From assembly GCF_000196135.1 (NCBI RefSeq), contig NC_005090.1, positions 1,808,001-1,872,000 on the forward strand: DNA of 64,000 bases, in the 5' to 3' direction. The notes under the pieces were generated by a model. It had not been told where the DNA came from, ran no database searches, and was given only the letters and a program-made list of their open reading frames with translations. Shown here piece after piece: positions 1 to 8,564 of the stretch. This stretch comes from Wolinella succinogenes DSM 1740 (GTDB taxonomy: Bacteria; Campylobacterota; Campylobacteria; Campylobacterales; Helicobacteraceae). The translations under genes and the position numbers were made by a program. How positions within the stretch are numbered: the first letter of the stretch is position 1; the number at the start of each line of letters is the position of its first letter.

Positions 1-987
1 GAAGCCATTGAGAAGCTCCATGGCCTTGATGAGTTCTGGGGTGGAACTAAAGGCTTGGATTCGCTCGCTAAAATTCCCCTCGCCCGCCTTTTGCAAAACC
101 TCATTGATATGCTCAAATTGTCGTTTGTCTTGCTCTAGTCGCTCGGAGATGAGGGCGATATTTTGATTGATGATTTTACACATTCCTCCAAACTCATCTC
201 TAGATTCCCAATCAATTAAAGTCGCTGAATCGCTCTCTTTGTTTAAAAAAGAGAAGAAGCCTAGGAGCCCTTTTTGAGTCGCCTCTAGCGGAGCAACCAC
301 GCTTCGCACCACCCAAATGCTAAGCGGCAAAACAAGCAAAAGAAAGCTCGCTAGCACCGCCCCCAAAACTCCTTTAGAGATCTGCATCGCCAAGTGATCC
401 GCACGCCCGCCAATCTCCCCTTGAATCTTGGCGATATTGTCAATATAGACCCCCGTCCCAATCCACATTCCACTATCACCAATGGGTGCGGCATAGGAGA
501 TTTTAGGCTGAAGCCCCGCTCCGGGTTTCTCCCAAATATAGGAGACAAACCCGCCCCCTTTTTGAGCCGCCTTGTAGAGGTCTTTGATAAGCTCCACACC
601 TTGGCTATCTTTCACGCTCGCCCAATCCGTATTGTTGCGGCTTTTGGCGATAGGGTGGGAGATGGCCGTGGTTCCTTTAAAAACAAAGAAGTAGCCCGAT
701 CCATCCTCTTCATAGCGAATCGCATCGGTGGCGGCATGAATGAGCCTCTCCTGCTCGGATGGCTCTAGAGAGCTCAAAGCAAGGGCGAGCGTTTTGGATT
801 TGGCCTCTGTAGAAACCTTGAGCTTCTCTTTGACCTGTGCCTCCAAATAGCGCCCAAAGTCCTCATTTTGACGATCTTTGAGCTTCTCTAGGGAGAACCA
901 AAGCGCTAAAATCAGCACCGCAAGCATCCCCAAAATTAGGGGAATAAAAAAATAGACCCTCGTCTTGATCGAAATATTTTTGAGCAT
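1..987 (-). CDS. Methyl-accepting chemotaxis protein, N-terminal part (runs off the window)
   Basis: Reading the minus strand from the ATG at 985-987 gives 329 uninterrupted codons to the window edge, so only the sensory half is present. The N-terminus (MLKNISIKTRVYFFIPLILG) is a short basic stretch followed by a membrane segment. A periplasmic region then carries a single-Cache-type pattern (GSGYFFVFKG, then IGTGVYIDNI), followed by a second membrane segment (about residues 210-230). After it comes a linker (GFFSFLNKES...DEFGGM) shared with the chemoreceptors at 39455 and 49054. The signalling hairpin lies outside the window. By family it would bind a small ligand, probably a carboxylate, in the periplasm and control CheA. 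The ligand cannot be read from the sequence. Confidence 0.9.
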   Translation of the reverse strand, partial: MLKNISIKTRVYFFIPLILGMLAVLILALWFSLEKLKDRQNEDFGRYLEAQVKEKLKVSTEAKSKTLALALSSLEPSEQERLIHAATDAIRYEEDGSGYFFVFKGTTAISHPIAKSRNNTDWASVKDSQGVELIKDLYKAAQKGGGFVSYIWEKPGAGLQPKISYAAPIGDSGMWIGTGVYIDNIAKIQGEIGGRADHLAMQISKGVLGAVLASFLLLVLPLSIWVVRSVVAPLEATQKGLLGFFSFLNKESDSATLIDWESRDEFGGMCKIINQNIALISERLEQDKRQFEHINEVLQKAGEGNFSERIQAFSSTPELIKAMELLNGF

Positions 988-1076
988 GAGAGCGATTCCT
1001 TACGCATGGATTAAATTTTATTCCCAACCTTCTTGGCTAAGTATATCAATTATTTAAGCCTAGAAGCAATTTAGGG

Positions 1077-1082
1077 TATAAT
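1077..1082 (+). promoter_or_regulatory. -10 promoter element upstream of kdsB
   Basis: A perfect TATAAT lies 45 bases before the kdsB ATG in the AT-rich gap between the divergent chemoreceptor and kdsB. I see no convincing -35 box, which is usual for sigma-70 promoters in this group. Confidence 0.5.
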
Positions 1083-1127
1083 GAGCCCCCAAAGAGCGTT
1101 TCAAGCGAACTTCAAAGGAACTTTTTC

Positions 1128-1862
1128 ATGATTTTAATTCCTGCCCGATTGGCTTCCACCCGCTTTCCTCGCAAAATCGTCCAAGAGATTCTAGGCATTC
1201 CCATGATTGTACGAGTGGCCAAAAGAGCGATGGAGGTCGATTCCACGGTGGTGGCAAGCGATTCGCTAGAGGTGGTAGAGATCTGTCGGCACCATGGAAT
1301 CGAAGCGATTCTCACCTCCAAAGACCACGCCAGCGGCACCGACCGAATCGCCGAGGCGGCAAGAATCTTGGAGCTCCCTCCCCATGAGGTGATTCTTAAC
1401 GTCCAAGGGGATGAGCCCTTTTTGGAGCCCGAAGTGATCGCCTCCCTCAAAGAGAAGATGCAAGAGGCCTCCCTAGGTGATTCACCCCCCTTCATGGCAA
1501 GCGCCTACAAAAAAGTCTCCCAAGAGGAGGCAAGCGATCCTAACCTTGTCAAAGTCGTTCTGGATAATCACTCCTGTGCACTCTACTTCTCTCGCTCCCC
1601 TATCCCCTTTTGGCGCGATTGCACCGAATCGACTCCCCTTTTTTATCGGGGTCACTTGGGACTCTACGCCTACACAGGTTCAAGCCTCCAAGCCTTTTGC
1701 GCGCTTCCCTCTAGCCCTTTAGAAGAGATTGAGAAGCTAGAACAGCTACGCGCCCTCTCCCATGGTCACAAGATTCTCATGATTGAGGTGGAGACTCGAT
1801 CTTTTGGGATCGACACGCCCCAGGATTTGAATCGCGCCCTTAAAATTTTTGGAGATTCCTAA
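1128..1862 (+). CDS. kdsB: 3-deoxy-manno-octulosonate cytidylyltransferase (KdsB)
   Basis: KdsB activates KDO with CTP to give CMP-KDO for lipopolysaccharide core assembly in the cytoplasm. The 244-residue protein has the family length. Its N-terminal nucleotide-binding loop is IPARLASTRFPRK (residues 4-16), with a catalytic-region VQGDEP near residue 91. An AAGGAAC ribosome site sits about 7 bases before the ATG. The next gene starts 10 bases downstream, so the two are probably co-transcribed. Other nucleotidyltransferases are unlikely because the loop and overall order match KdsB closely. Confidence 0.95.
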   Translation: MILIPARLASTRFPRKIVQEILGIPMIVRVAKRAMEVDSTVVASDSLEVVEICRHHGIEAILTSKDHASGTDRIAEAARILELPPHEVILNVQGDEPFLEPEVIASLKEKMQEASLGDSPPFMASAYKKVSQEEASDPNLVKVVLDNHSCALYFSRSPIPFWRDCTESTPLFYRGHLGLYAYTGSSLQAFCALPSSPLEEIEKLEQLRALSHGHKILMIEVETRSFGIDTPQDLNRALKIFGDS

Positions 1863-1871
1863 AGCGCCATC

Positions 1872-3314
1872 ATGAAGGGAATCATCACCGCCATTGACGA
1901 CCTCAAGCAAGAAGCACTCATCAAAGTAGAGCGCTCCTCGGCCCCCTTTGCTTTCGGCTTTGAGCGCTTTGAAGGGGCGAGGGATGATCTTTTTGTGGGT
2001 CTAGAGGTGGAGGTGGTGCTCTCAGCCAAAAAAGAGATCGCCAAAGTCATTCCCGACAAAAACGCCAAAAAACCTGAAAATCTCAAATATCTTGAGCTGA
2101 CCAAAAGCGTCGAAGATTGCGTGGTGAGCTATTTCAATGATATTAGGGAGCTGCTCTCGCGCTACAAAAGCATCGATGATTCGGCTCCTCAGATCGATTT
2201 TTTAAGAATCCGCCGTTTTCTCTTCACTGCCTATAATGACCTCTATGACCTAGACAACTCCGTCTACAACCCAAAACTAGAGCACTTGCGTATCGAGCTG
2301 GGGAAGATTCAAAAGGAGTTTGAGCTTTTCAGGAAAAAGACGGGCTACCCCATTAAATACTCGTATGACAAGGTCTTTTTACGACAACAAGGCAACTACC
2401 TCAAACTTGAAGAGAAGATTGAAGCCACGCAAGGATTCATCCGAAGCGCTACGCTTAAAGAGCGTCCCTTGGCCGATCGCCTCAAAGAGAAAGAGAAGAA
2501 GCTCCTCGCCATTGAGGACAAAAAGAGTCAAGCCTACTTTGACTTTGAAAAGGAGGTGAAAGAGCTTCGCAAGCGCTATGTTGATCTTCTTCACTTCATC
2601 TCTCTCCAGCGCGACCTCCTTGCAGAGCTAAGCGCCCTCTCCAAAATGTTTGTCGAGCGCTACTTTCAAGAGTTTGTCGATCTCTACCAGCCTCTCTCTA
2701 TGGAGCTGGAGCGCAAGCTTTTGTGGCTACTCAACACCAAAGCCTACGAGCTTGATTCCAATCTTTGGGATAGAGCCAAGCAGAGCAAGCTGATTCGCCA
2801 ATTCTTCATGGATTCTGGAATCACAGGCACCTACAGCTCCAAAACCTTCCTCAAATACTACCTGCGGAGCCTTGACAAAGATAAGTTGCGCAACGAAAAC
2901 AAAGAGCTCTTTTCCCTGCTTGCCTACCTCGAATCCATCAGCAAAAAGAGCATTTTTGTGATTCGCCATCGCTTTGAGGCGGCGGTGAGATGCAAATATC
3001 TTTTAGAAAACTTCGACAAAGAGCTTCAGGTCTCCATCATCAAAGACCCCTTGGATGCCCTCAAAGTCAATGATTCGGTGCGTCCTGATATTATTCTTTT
3101 GGATATGGAGCTCGCTGGAATCAACCCTTTTGAGCTAGCCCAAAAGTATCGCCAAATGTTTGACGCCGAAGGAAAAAGCACGCTCTTTTGCCTCTTTGTC
3201 AATGACCTCACCAGCGATCTTTTCACTCATGCCAAAAAGGTTGGAATCAAGCACTTCCTCCGCAATCAAGCCACCGATGATGAGTTTATCGATTCGATGA
3301 GGACCATTTTATAA
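1872..3314 (+). CDS. Conserved hypothetical protein with receiver-like C-terminus
   Basis: This is a 480-residue soluble protein with no signal peptide or membrane segment. The first 60 residues look like a small beta domain. Residues about 70-360 are charged and helical with coiled-coil stretches. The last 110 residues resemble a response-regulator receiver fold: PDIILLDMELAG carries an Asp at the usual phosphorylation position, and the end, FLRNQATDDEFIDSM, resembles the last receiver helix. The paired acidic residues normally found after beta-strand 1 are missing (the strand reads FVIRHR), so phosphorylation is doubtful. It follows kdsB by 10 bases. I do not know its function; the fold assignment is inference. 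Confidence 0.75.
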   Translation: MKGIITAIDDLKQEALIKVERSSAPFAFGFERFEGARDDLFVGLEVEVVLSAKKEIAKVIPDKNAKKPENLKYLELTKSVEDCVVSYFNDIRELLSRYKSIDDSAPQIDFLRIRRFLFTAYNDLYDLDNSVYNPKLEHLRIELGKIQKEFELFRKKTGYPIKYSYDKVFLRQQGNYLKLEEKIEATQGFIRSATLKERPLADRLKEKEKKLLAIEDKKSQAYFDFEKEVKELRKRYVDLLHFISLQRDLLAELSALSKMFVERYFQEFVDLYQPLSMELERKLLWLLNTKAYELDSNLWDRAKQSKLIRQFFMDSGITGTYSSKTFLKYYLRSLDKDKLRNENKELFSLLAYLESISKKSIFVIRHRFEAAVRCKYLLENFDKELQVSIIKDPLDALKVNDSVRPDIILLDMELAGINPFELAQKYRQMFDAEGKSTLFCLFVNDLTSDLFTHAKKVGIKHFLRNQATDDEFIDSMRTIL

Positions 3315-3322
3315 AATCACCC

Positions 3323-4222
3323 CTATAGACTTCTAGCAATCGTCAAAAACTCGCAAGCCATCTTACTCAAATGCTTATCCTTTCGGTAAGCCAAGACCAC
3401 TGTCCTAGCCAGCAGGGGCTCATCCACATGGAAAAGCACTACTTTGTCCTGCTTATCCTCTTTGATAAATTGAGGAAGCGTAAAACAGGCTCCAACACCT
3501 GACGCAACAATCGCATTGGCGATATCAAAAGTCTCCGTCTCACAAAAAATCTTTGGTTCAAAGCCTGCTTTCCTGAAAATCTCATCAAAAATTGGCCGAC
3601 TTCTTTGAGTGCTCTTGGGCAGAATGAAACGCTCCTCTTTTAGCTCCTCCAAAGAGACGCTAGGAGAATCTTGAGCCTCTCGAATAGCTTTTTGAGAAAG
3701 AGGATGCGTGATGGGAAGCGCCAAAAAGGCTTGATTTTCTTTGATGATTTTATAATCAATTTCAGGTGAACTGAGGGGCAAAACGAGCGTCGCAATATCA
3801 ATATCGCCCTCGCTTAGCATTTTCTCCAGCTTGAGCGTGGAAAAGACTTGCACCACCCTAAGATCGGCACAGGGGAATCTTTTACAAAATTTGGCTAGAG
3901 CCGTGGGGATGAATTGATAGCCCGTCTGAGAGAATCCAAGCCGCAATGGCCCCTTGTCCGAGCCTATCACATCGCACATTTGCGTATTGAGATCTTTATA
4001 AAGCTCTATAATGGCGTTAGCCTTGGCGACATACACCTCCCCCGCATGAGTCAGCGTGATGGGAAAAGTGCTCCTATCAAATAGTGGCACACCCACTTGC
4101 TTTTCCACCGCTTGAATGCTTTGGCTTAAGGATGGTTGAGCCACCTTTAGCTTAGCGGCTGCCTTTGTGAAGCTCCGCAGCTTTGCAACCGCCACCACAC
4201 ACTCCATCTGCTTAAGACTCAC
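3323..4222 (-). CDS. LysR-family transcriptional regulator
   Basis: I chose the GTG at 4220-4222 because a GGAG lies 8 bases upstream and the protein then begins VSLKQMECVVAVAKL, the standard LysR start. A longer ATG-started frame to 4279 adds residues unlike the family. The product is 299 residues. The N-terminal winged helix contains SFTKAAAKLKVAQPSLSQSI, and a two-lobed effector-binding domain follows. The gene is divergent from mfrABE across an AT-rich gap of 610 bases, so regulation of that operon is a reasonable guess, not shown by the sequence. The family senses small molecules, often pathway metabolites. Confidence 0.93.
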   Translation of the reverse strand: MSLKQMECVVAVAKLRSFTKAAAKLKVAQPSLSQSIQAVEKQVGVPLFDRSTFPITLTHAGEVYVAKANAIIELYKDLNTQMCDVIGSDKGPLRLGFSQTGYQFIPTALAKFCKRFPCADLRVVQVFSTLKLEKMLSEGDIDIATLVLPLSSPEIDYKIIKENQAFLALPITHPLSQKAIREAQDSPSVSLEELKEERFILPKSTQRSRPIFDEIFRKAGFEPKIFCETETFDIANAIVASGVGACFTLPQFIKEDKQDKVVLFHVDEPLLARTVVLAYRKDKHLSKMACEFLTIARSL

Positions 4223-4832
4223 GGTATCTTCTCCTTCGCCGTAAATTATGAAAATTATACCATTGATTAATATATACAAAAACCTATGAAATTATACAAA
4301 AAGCAAATATAGATTATTAAAGTAAAAATATAATTTTACTATTTTGATAAATTTATATTAATATAATATAAATTTTTATATTTAGTTTTTTATAATAATA
4401 GTTAATAAATTTTATTCATTAATTTTTACCATTTTTTAAGCAATAAAATTCAAATTAATTCAAAATTTCCCTATTTTACGAGTAATTATCTTCTATCTTG
4501 AAAGATGATACTTTATTACTTTTTACTTAGTCCATGATCTTACTATGGTATTTTCATATTATATTTATGTATAGTGCAGAAACTATATTTATATATATAA
4601 AATGTAATTTTACATATTTATAAAAATTAAATAGTATTTTTCGTCATTTAAGACCTATGGCTTTCAGCCCTCTAGAAGCCAAAGCAGAAGTTTAATGGCA
4701 TGGGGCGATTGTGATGCATGTTCTTTTTGGGGAGTCATGCGCCTATCCTCTGTTGAAGTCGCAAAGGCGATCTTTTAAATGCTGCACAATGTCCGTCATT
4801 TCAGCATATCTACCAAATATTGGAGAAAATTT
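4223..4832. other. Long intergenic control region between lysR-type gene and mfrA
   Basis: This stretch holds no convincing gene. About 4290-4640 is extremely AT-rich with many TATAAT-like words, so no single promoter can be picked. From about 4640 to 4800 the composition changes abruptly to mixed sequence with small possible hairpins (GGCTT...AAGCC at 4659-4680; TCGC...GCGA near 4759-4770), which could belong to an untranslated leader of mfrA. An upstream ATG at 4779 in frame with mfrA lacks a good ribosome site. Confidence 0.6.
4570..4587. promoter_or_regulatory. Palindrome, candidate LysR-type operator
   Basis: TATAGT and ACTATA form a perfect 6-base inverted repeat around a 6-base spacer. 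It lies between the divergent regulator and mfrA. The spacing resembles LysR-type boxes, but the surroundings are so AT-rich that chance is quite possible. Confidence 0.3.
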
Positions 4833-6674
4833 ATGAGTGAACAATTTACCCGAAGGGAGTTTCTTCAGTCTGCCTGTATAACCATGGGTGCACTGGCTGT
4901 GAGCACAAGTGGGGTTGATAGGGCTTTTGCCTCCTCTTCCCTCCCCATCAATACCTCTGGCATCCCCTCCTGTGATGTCCTTATTATTGGATCTGGCGCC
5001 GCTGGCCTCAGAGCTGCTGTCGCAGCAAGAAAAAAAGACCCTAGTTTAAATGTCATCGTGGTGAGCAAGGTTATGCCCACCCGAAGCGCCACCACAATGG
5101 CTGAAGGTGGAATCAACGGAGTCATTGATTTTAGCGAGGGGGACTCTTTTGCCCTGCATGCCTATGACACCGTCAAAGGGGGTGACTTTCTTGTTGATCA
5201 AGACACCGCAATGAAGTTTGCTGAACATGCTGGAGAGGCTATCCACGAGCTTGACTATATTGGAATGCCTTTCTCTCGTGATAAAAATGGCAAAGTGGAC
5301 AAGCGATACGCAGGGGGTGCCTCCAAGATTCGCTGTAACTTCTCAGCCGATAAAACAGGTCACATCCTAACTCACACTTGCCTCGATGACGCTCTCAAAA
5401 ATGGAGTCAAATTCCTCATGGACCATCAACTTCTTGATATCGGCGTCGATAATGGTCGCTGTGAAGGGGTGGTCTTGCGTGATATTCGAACGGGCACTAT
5501 CGCTCCTGTTCGAGCCAAATCCGTTGTCCTAGCCACGGGCGGCTATACGCGCGTCTTTTGGAATCGAACTTCAACCCCCTATATTGCCACAGGGGATGGG
5601 GCGGCTTCAGCCATGAGGGCAGGGGTTGCTTTTAAAGATCCAGAAATGTTGCAATTCCACCCCACAGGCGTTTGTCATGGAGGTGTTTTGATCACCGAGG
5701 CGGCCCGTGGTGAAGGGGGTATTCTACTCAACAACCAAGGCGAGCGATTCATGAAAAACTACGCCAAAAAAATGGAACTCGCTCCTCGAGATATTGTCTC
5801 TAGATCCATCGAGACAGAGATTCGCGAAGGTCGAGCCTTTGGTAAGGGAATGGAAGCCTATGTATTGCTAGATGTCACCCATCTTGGCAAAGAAAAAATC
5901 ATGCGAAATCTACCACAGATTCGACACATTGGGCTCCTCTTTGAAAACATGGACCTTGTCGAAAAACCCATTGCCATTCGACCCACGGCACACTATTCCA
6001 TGGGAGGAATTGATGTGATGGGACTAGAGAGTATGTCAACAGCAATTCCTGGGCTATTTGCCGCAGGAGAAGCGGCTTGCGTCTCCATTCATGGAGCCAA
6101 CCGCCTAGGCGGAAACTCTCTATGCGACACAGTGGTCACGGGAAAAATCGCTGGCACGAACGCCGCAAGCTTTGCAAGTTCAGCAGGTTTTGGAAGCGGA
6201 ACACACCTCCATGATCTCACCCTCAAATGGATGAGTCGCTTCAAAGAGGTGGCCAACGGAAAAGGCGAAGTCAATGAGATGTACGCCATTCGCGAAGAGC
6301 TTGGAGCAGTCAACTGGGATAACATGGGCGTCTTCCGCACCGAATCAAGATTAGTGGCCTTGGAGGATAAGCACAACGAGCTTCAAGCCCGCTATGATGC
6401 CTTACGAATCCCCAACACCAACCCCGTGTTCAATACCGCCTTCACTGAATATGTAGAGCTTGGAAACATCTTGCTTGCCTCTCGCGCCGCCAGAATGGGA
6501 GCTGAAGCACGCAAAGAATCACGAGGCTCTCACTACAGGGAAGACTACATAAAGCGTGATGATGCAAACTTTTTGAAGCATAGCATGGTCACCATGGATT
6601 CCAATGGCAAGCTACATCTAGGCTGGAAAGATGTGGTGGTCACCCAATTCAAAATTGAGGAGAGGAAATACTAA
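4833..6674 (+). CDS. mfrA: 8-methylmenaquinol:fumarate reductase flavoprotein subunit (MfrA)
   Basis: The start is the ATG at 4833, with GGAG 7 bases upstream; it yields 613 residues and a clean Tat signal (TRREFLQ, residues 6-12, then a hydrophobic stretch ending near AFA). That signal places the flavoprotein in the periplasm, as known for MfrABE of Wolinella and Campylobacter but not for ordinary succinate dehydrogenases. The FAD-binding loop VLIIGSGAAGL, the substrate-site HPTG and the HGANRLGGNSL block are all present. It reduces fumarate (and related acids in Campylobacter) with electrons from methylmenaquinol. An oddity: where FrdA and SdhA carry RSHT, whose His bonds FAD covalently, this protein has RSAT. 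The gene is translationally coupled to mfrB. Confidence 0.95.
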   Translation: MSEQFTRREFLQSACITMGALAVSTSGVDRAFASSSLPINTSGIPSCDVLIIGSGAAGLRAAVAARKKDPSLNVIVVSKVMPTRSATTMAEGGINGVIDFSEGDSFALHAYDTVKGGDFLVDQDTAMKFAEHAGEAIHELDYIGMPFSRDKNGKVDKRYAGGASKIRCNFSADKTGHILTHTCLDDALKNGVKFLMDHQLLDIGVDNGRCEGVVLRDIRTGTIAPVRAKSVVLATGGYTRVFWNRTSTPYIATGDGAASAMRAGVAFKDPEMLQFHPTGVCHGGVLITEAARGEGGILLNNQGERFMKNYAKKMELAPRDIVSRSIETEIREGRAFGKGMEAYVLLDVTHLGKEKIMRNLPQIRHIGLLFENMDLVEKPIAIRPTAHYSMGGIDVMGLESMSTAIPGLFAAGEAACVSIHGANRLGGNSLCDTVVTGKIAGTNAASFASSAGFGSGTHLHDLTLKWMSRFKEVANGKGEVNEMYAIREELGAVNWDNMGVFRTESRLVALEDKHNELQARYDALRIPNTNPVFNTAFTEYVELGNILLASRAARMGAEARKESRGSHYREDYIKRDDANFLKHSMVTMDSNGKLHLGWKDVVVTQFKIEERKY

Positions 6675-7633
6675 TGAAATTCATCATTGATCGCTTTGAT
6701 GGCAAGAAAAATTATGAACAAATCTACACGCTAGCCAAAGAGGATATTGAAGCCAAAACCCTGCTTGGTGTCTTACTTTTAATTAAGCAAACCCAAGACA
6801 TCACGCTCAACTTCACCGCCTCTTGTCGTATGGCTATCTGTGGTGCCTGTGCCGTACGAGTCAATGGGCACTCCTACCTCGCCTGTGACACAAAGATGAC
6901 GGAGCTTTTTGAAGAATACAAAAATAGCGACACCTTCCGAATCTCTCCTTTGGGAAATCACAGGGTGATCTCTGACCTTGTTGTAGACTGGGAGCCCGCC
7001 ATTGAGAATCTTCGCAAAATCAAGCCAGGATTGGTGGCCAAGTCCGAATTTTCTGCGAAAGAGGGTTGCCAACAAAACCAAGAAGAGTTTGATCGAATCA
7101 TCAAGCAGTGGGACTGCATCCTCTGCGGAAGTTGCGTCTCTGAGTGCAATAAATTCTCTGCCGATCAGTCTGATTACATGGAGCCTTTTGTCTTCACCCA
7201 GGCTTGGCGTCTTGCCAATGATTCTCGCTCCAAAGATCCCATGATTCATGTAAAACCCGCCGTGGCCAATGGACTATGGAACTGTGTCCACTGCCATGAA
7301 TGCACCAATCGATGCCCTAAGCACATCAGTGCCGCAGAAGATATCGCCAATCTACGGGTCATGGCCATGAAAAAAGGTCTCAATACAGGCGTTGGTCCTG
7401 CTCACGCCAAGGCATTCCATACCGATTTGGTCGAAGGCTCTGGACGCCTCAATGAGATTCGCCTAGCCCTCCGTATCGAAGGGGTTGCCACTGTAGCTAG
7501 AACGGGCATGGCAATCACGCTAATGCGCGCAGGAAAGATGAATCCTCTCGAAATTTTTGGTGGACACACCATCAAAGGACACGAGGATTTAGTCAAGATG
7601 ATTGATGCGGCCAAAGCTGCAACCAAGGAGTAG
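6674..7633 (+). CDS. mfrB: Methylmenaquinol:fumarate reductase iron-sulfur subunit (MfrB)
   Basis: The ATG shares its A with the mfrA stop codon, giving tight coupling. The 319-residue protein has a plant-type [2Fe-2S] site (Cys51, Cys56, Cys59, Cys71). A CILCGSC...C motif near residue 145 and a CVHCHECTNRCP motif near residue 205 serve the [4Fe-4S] and [3Fe-4S] centres. It carries electrons from MfrE to MfrA. It has no Tat signal of its own, so it presumably travels with MfrA. About 80 residues follow the last cluster motif, making it longer than the usual FrdB of roughly 240 residues, a trait of the SdhE/MfrE-linked class. Confidence 0.95.
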   Translation: MKFIIDRFDGKKNYEQIYTLAKEDIEAKTLLGVLLLIKQTQDITLNFTASCRMAICGACAVRVNGHSYLACDTKMTELFEEYKNSDTFRISPLGNHRVISDLVVDWEPAIENLRKIKPGLVAKSEFSAKEGCQQNQEEFDRIIKQWDCILCGSCVSECNKFSADQSDYMEPFVFTQAWRLANDSRSKDPMIHVKPAVANGLWNCVHCHECTNRCPKHISAAEDIANLRVMAMKKGLNTGVGPAHAKAFHTDLVEGSGRLNEIRLALRIEGVATVARTGMAITLMRAGKMNPLEIFGGHTIKGHEDLVKMIDAAKAATKE

Positions 7634-7637
7634 TTCC

Positions 7638-8492
7638 ATGCAAAAAGAGTTTGCTTTTTTTCCTGGCTGCGTATTATCGCAAGCCGCCATTGAATCCAAA
7701 AAATCGATCGAGGCAATCGCCCCTGTGCTTGGAATCAAGCTAAGAGAGATTGAAGGCTGGAGCTGCTGCGGCGCCTCTCAAGCTCAGTGTGTTGATCCTC
7801 TTGCCACCCTAGTTGCCAACGCCCGCAATCTCGCTCTAGCCGAGCAGATGAATCTTCCCGTGCTGACCACCTGTAGCACATGCTTATTGATGCTAACTCG
7901 TGCCAAAGCCGAGCTAGATCGGGGGGCAAAGGATCAAATCAACTCCTTTCTCGCCAAGGGCAACATGAGTTATCAAGGTACGAGCGAAGTCACCAGCCTT
8001 CTTTGGGTGTTAGCCCAAAATGTTGAGGAGCTCAAATCCAAAGTGAAAAAACCCCTTTCCAACCTCAAAGTGGCTGTTTTTTATGGTTGCCACAGTCTAA
8101 GACCCGAGAAAGATCTTGGATTTGAGAGCTCCACCAACCCCACTAGTTTTGAAACCATTGTCAAAGCTCTAGGCGCTCAAGTGGTGCCTTTTGAGAAACG
8201 CCTCAACTGCTGCGGATTCCACGCTGTCTATCCAGCCGAGAGCTCCGCCATGAAAATGACAAGCGGAATCATCAATACCGCCGCCAAAAGCGAAGCTCAT
8301 TGTGTCGTCACCCCTTGCCCTCTCTGCCAAATGCAGCTGGACATTTATCAGGAGGACGCACAAAAAATCGCCAAATCCAAAGAGCGCGTGCCCGTACTTC
8401 ACCTCTCTCAGCTTGTTGGTCTAGCGCTTGGAATTCCAGCCAAAGAGCTCGGCCTTAATCACAATGTAATTGACGCCACCAAATTAGGCTAA
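7638..8492 (+). CDS. mfrE: Methylmenaquinol:fumarate reductase subunit with two CCG domains (MfrE)
   Basis: An AAGGAG overlapping the end of mfrB points to the ATG at 7638, which gives 284 residues. Two CCG domains are visible: the first half ends in WSCCGAS, the second in NCCGFH, each preceded and followed by spaced cysteines (CSTC, CPLC). In the heterodisulfide-reductase and type-E succinate dehydrogenase families these motifs bind an unusual iron-sulfur cluster, and the protein acts as the quinone-side subunit. It has no strong membrane helices and must attach peripherally. It is the last gene of the operon; a strong hairpin follows. Confidence 0.93.
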   Translation: MQKEFAFFPGCVLSQAAIESKKSIEAIAPVLGIKLREIEGWSCCGASQAQCVDPLATLVANARNLALAEQMNLPVLTTCSTCLLMLTRAKAELDRGAKDQINSFLAKGNMSYQGTSEVTSLLWVLAQNVEELKSKVKKPLSNLKVAVFYGCHSLRPEKDLGFESSTNPTSFETIVKALGAQVVPFEKRLNCCGFHAVYPAESSAMKMTSGIINTAAKSEAHCVVTPCPLCQMQLDIYQEDAQKIAKSKERVPVLHLSQLVGLALGIPAKELGLNHNVIDATKLG

Positions 8493-8501
8493 CCCCTCTC
8501 G

Positions 8502-8534
8502 TCTAAGCCACAAGCCTCTACTTTGTGGCTTAGA
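8502..8534 (+). terminator. Strong hairpin after mfrABE
   Basis: A perfect 12-base stem (TCTAAGCCACAA with TTGTGGCTTAGA) closes a 9-base loop just after the mfrE stop. No run of T follows, so it may stabilise the mRNA end or act as a weak terminator. Confidence 0.65.
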
Positions 8535-8564
8535 TAAATCGCCCGCCACAAGGAGGAGGATAAA

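Noticed and set aside
394-768. Plus-strand open frame of 124 codons inside the first chemoreceptor
   Set aside because: It lies wholly antisense to a clear chemoreceptor frame, has no ribosome site and encodes no recognisable sequence.
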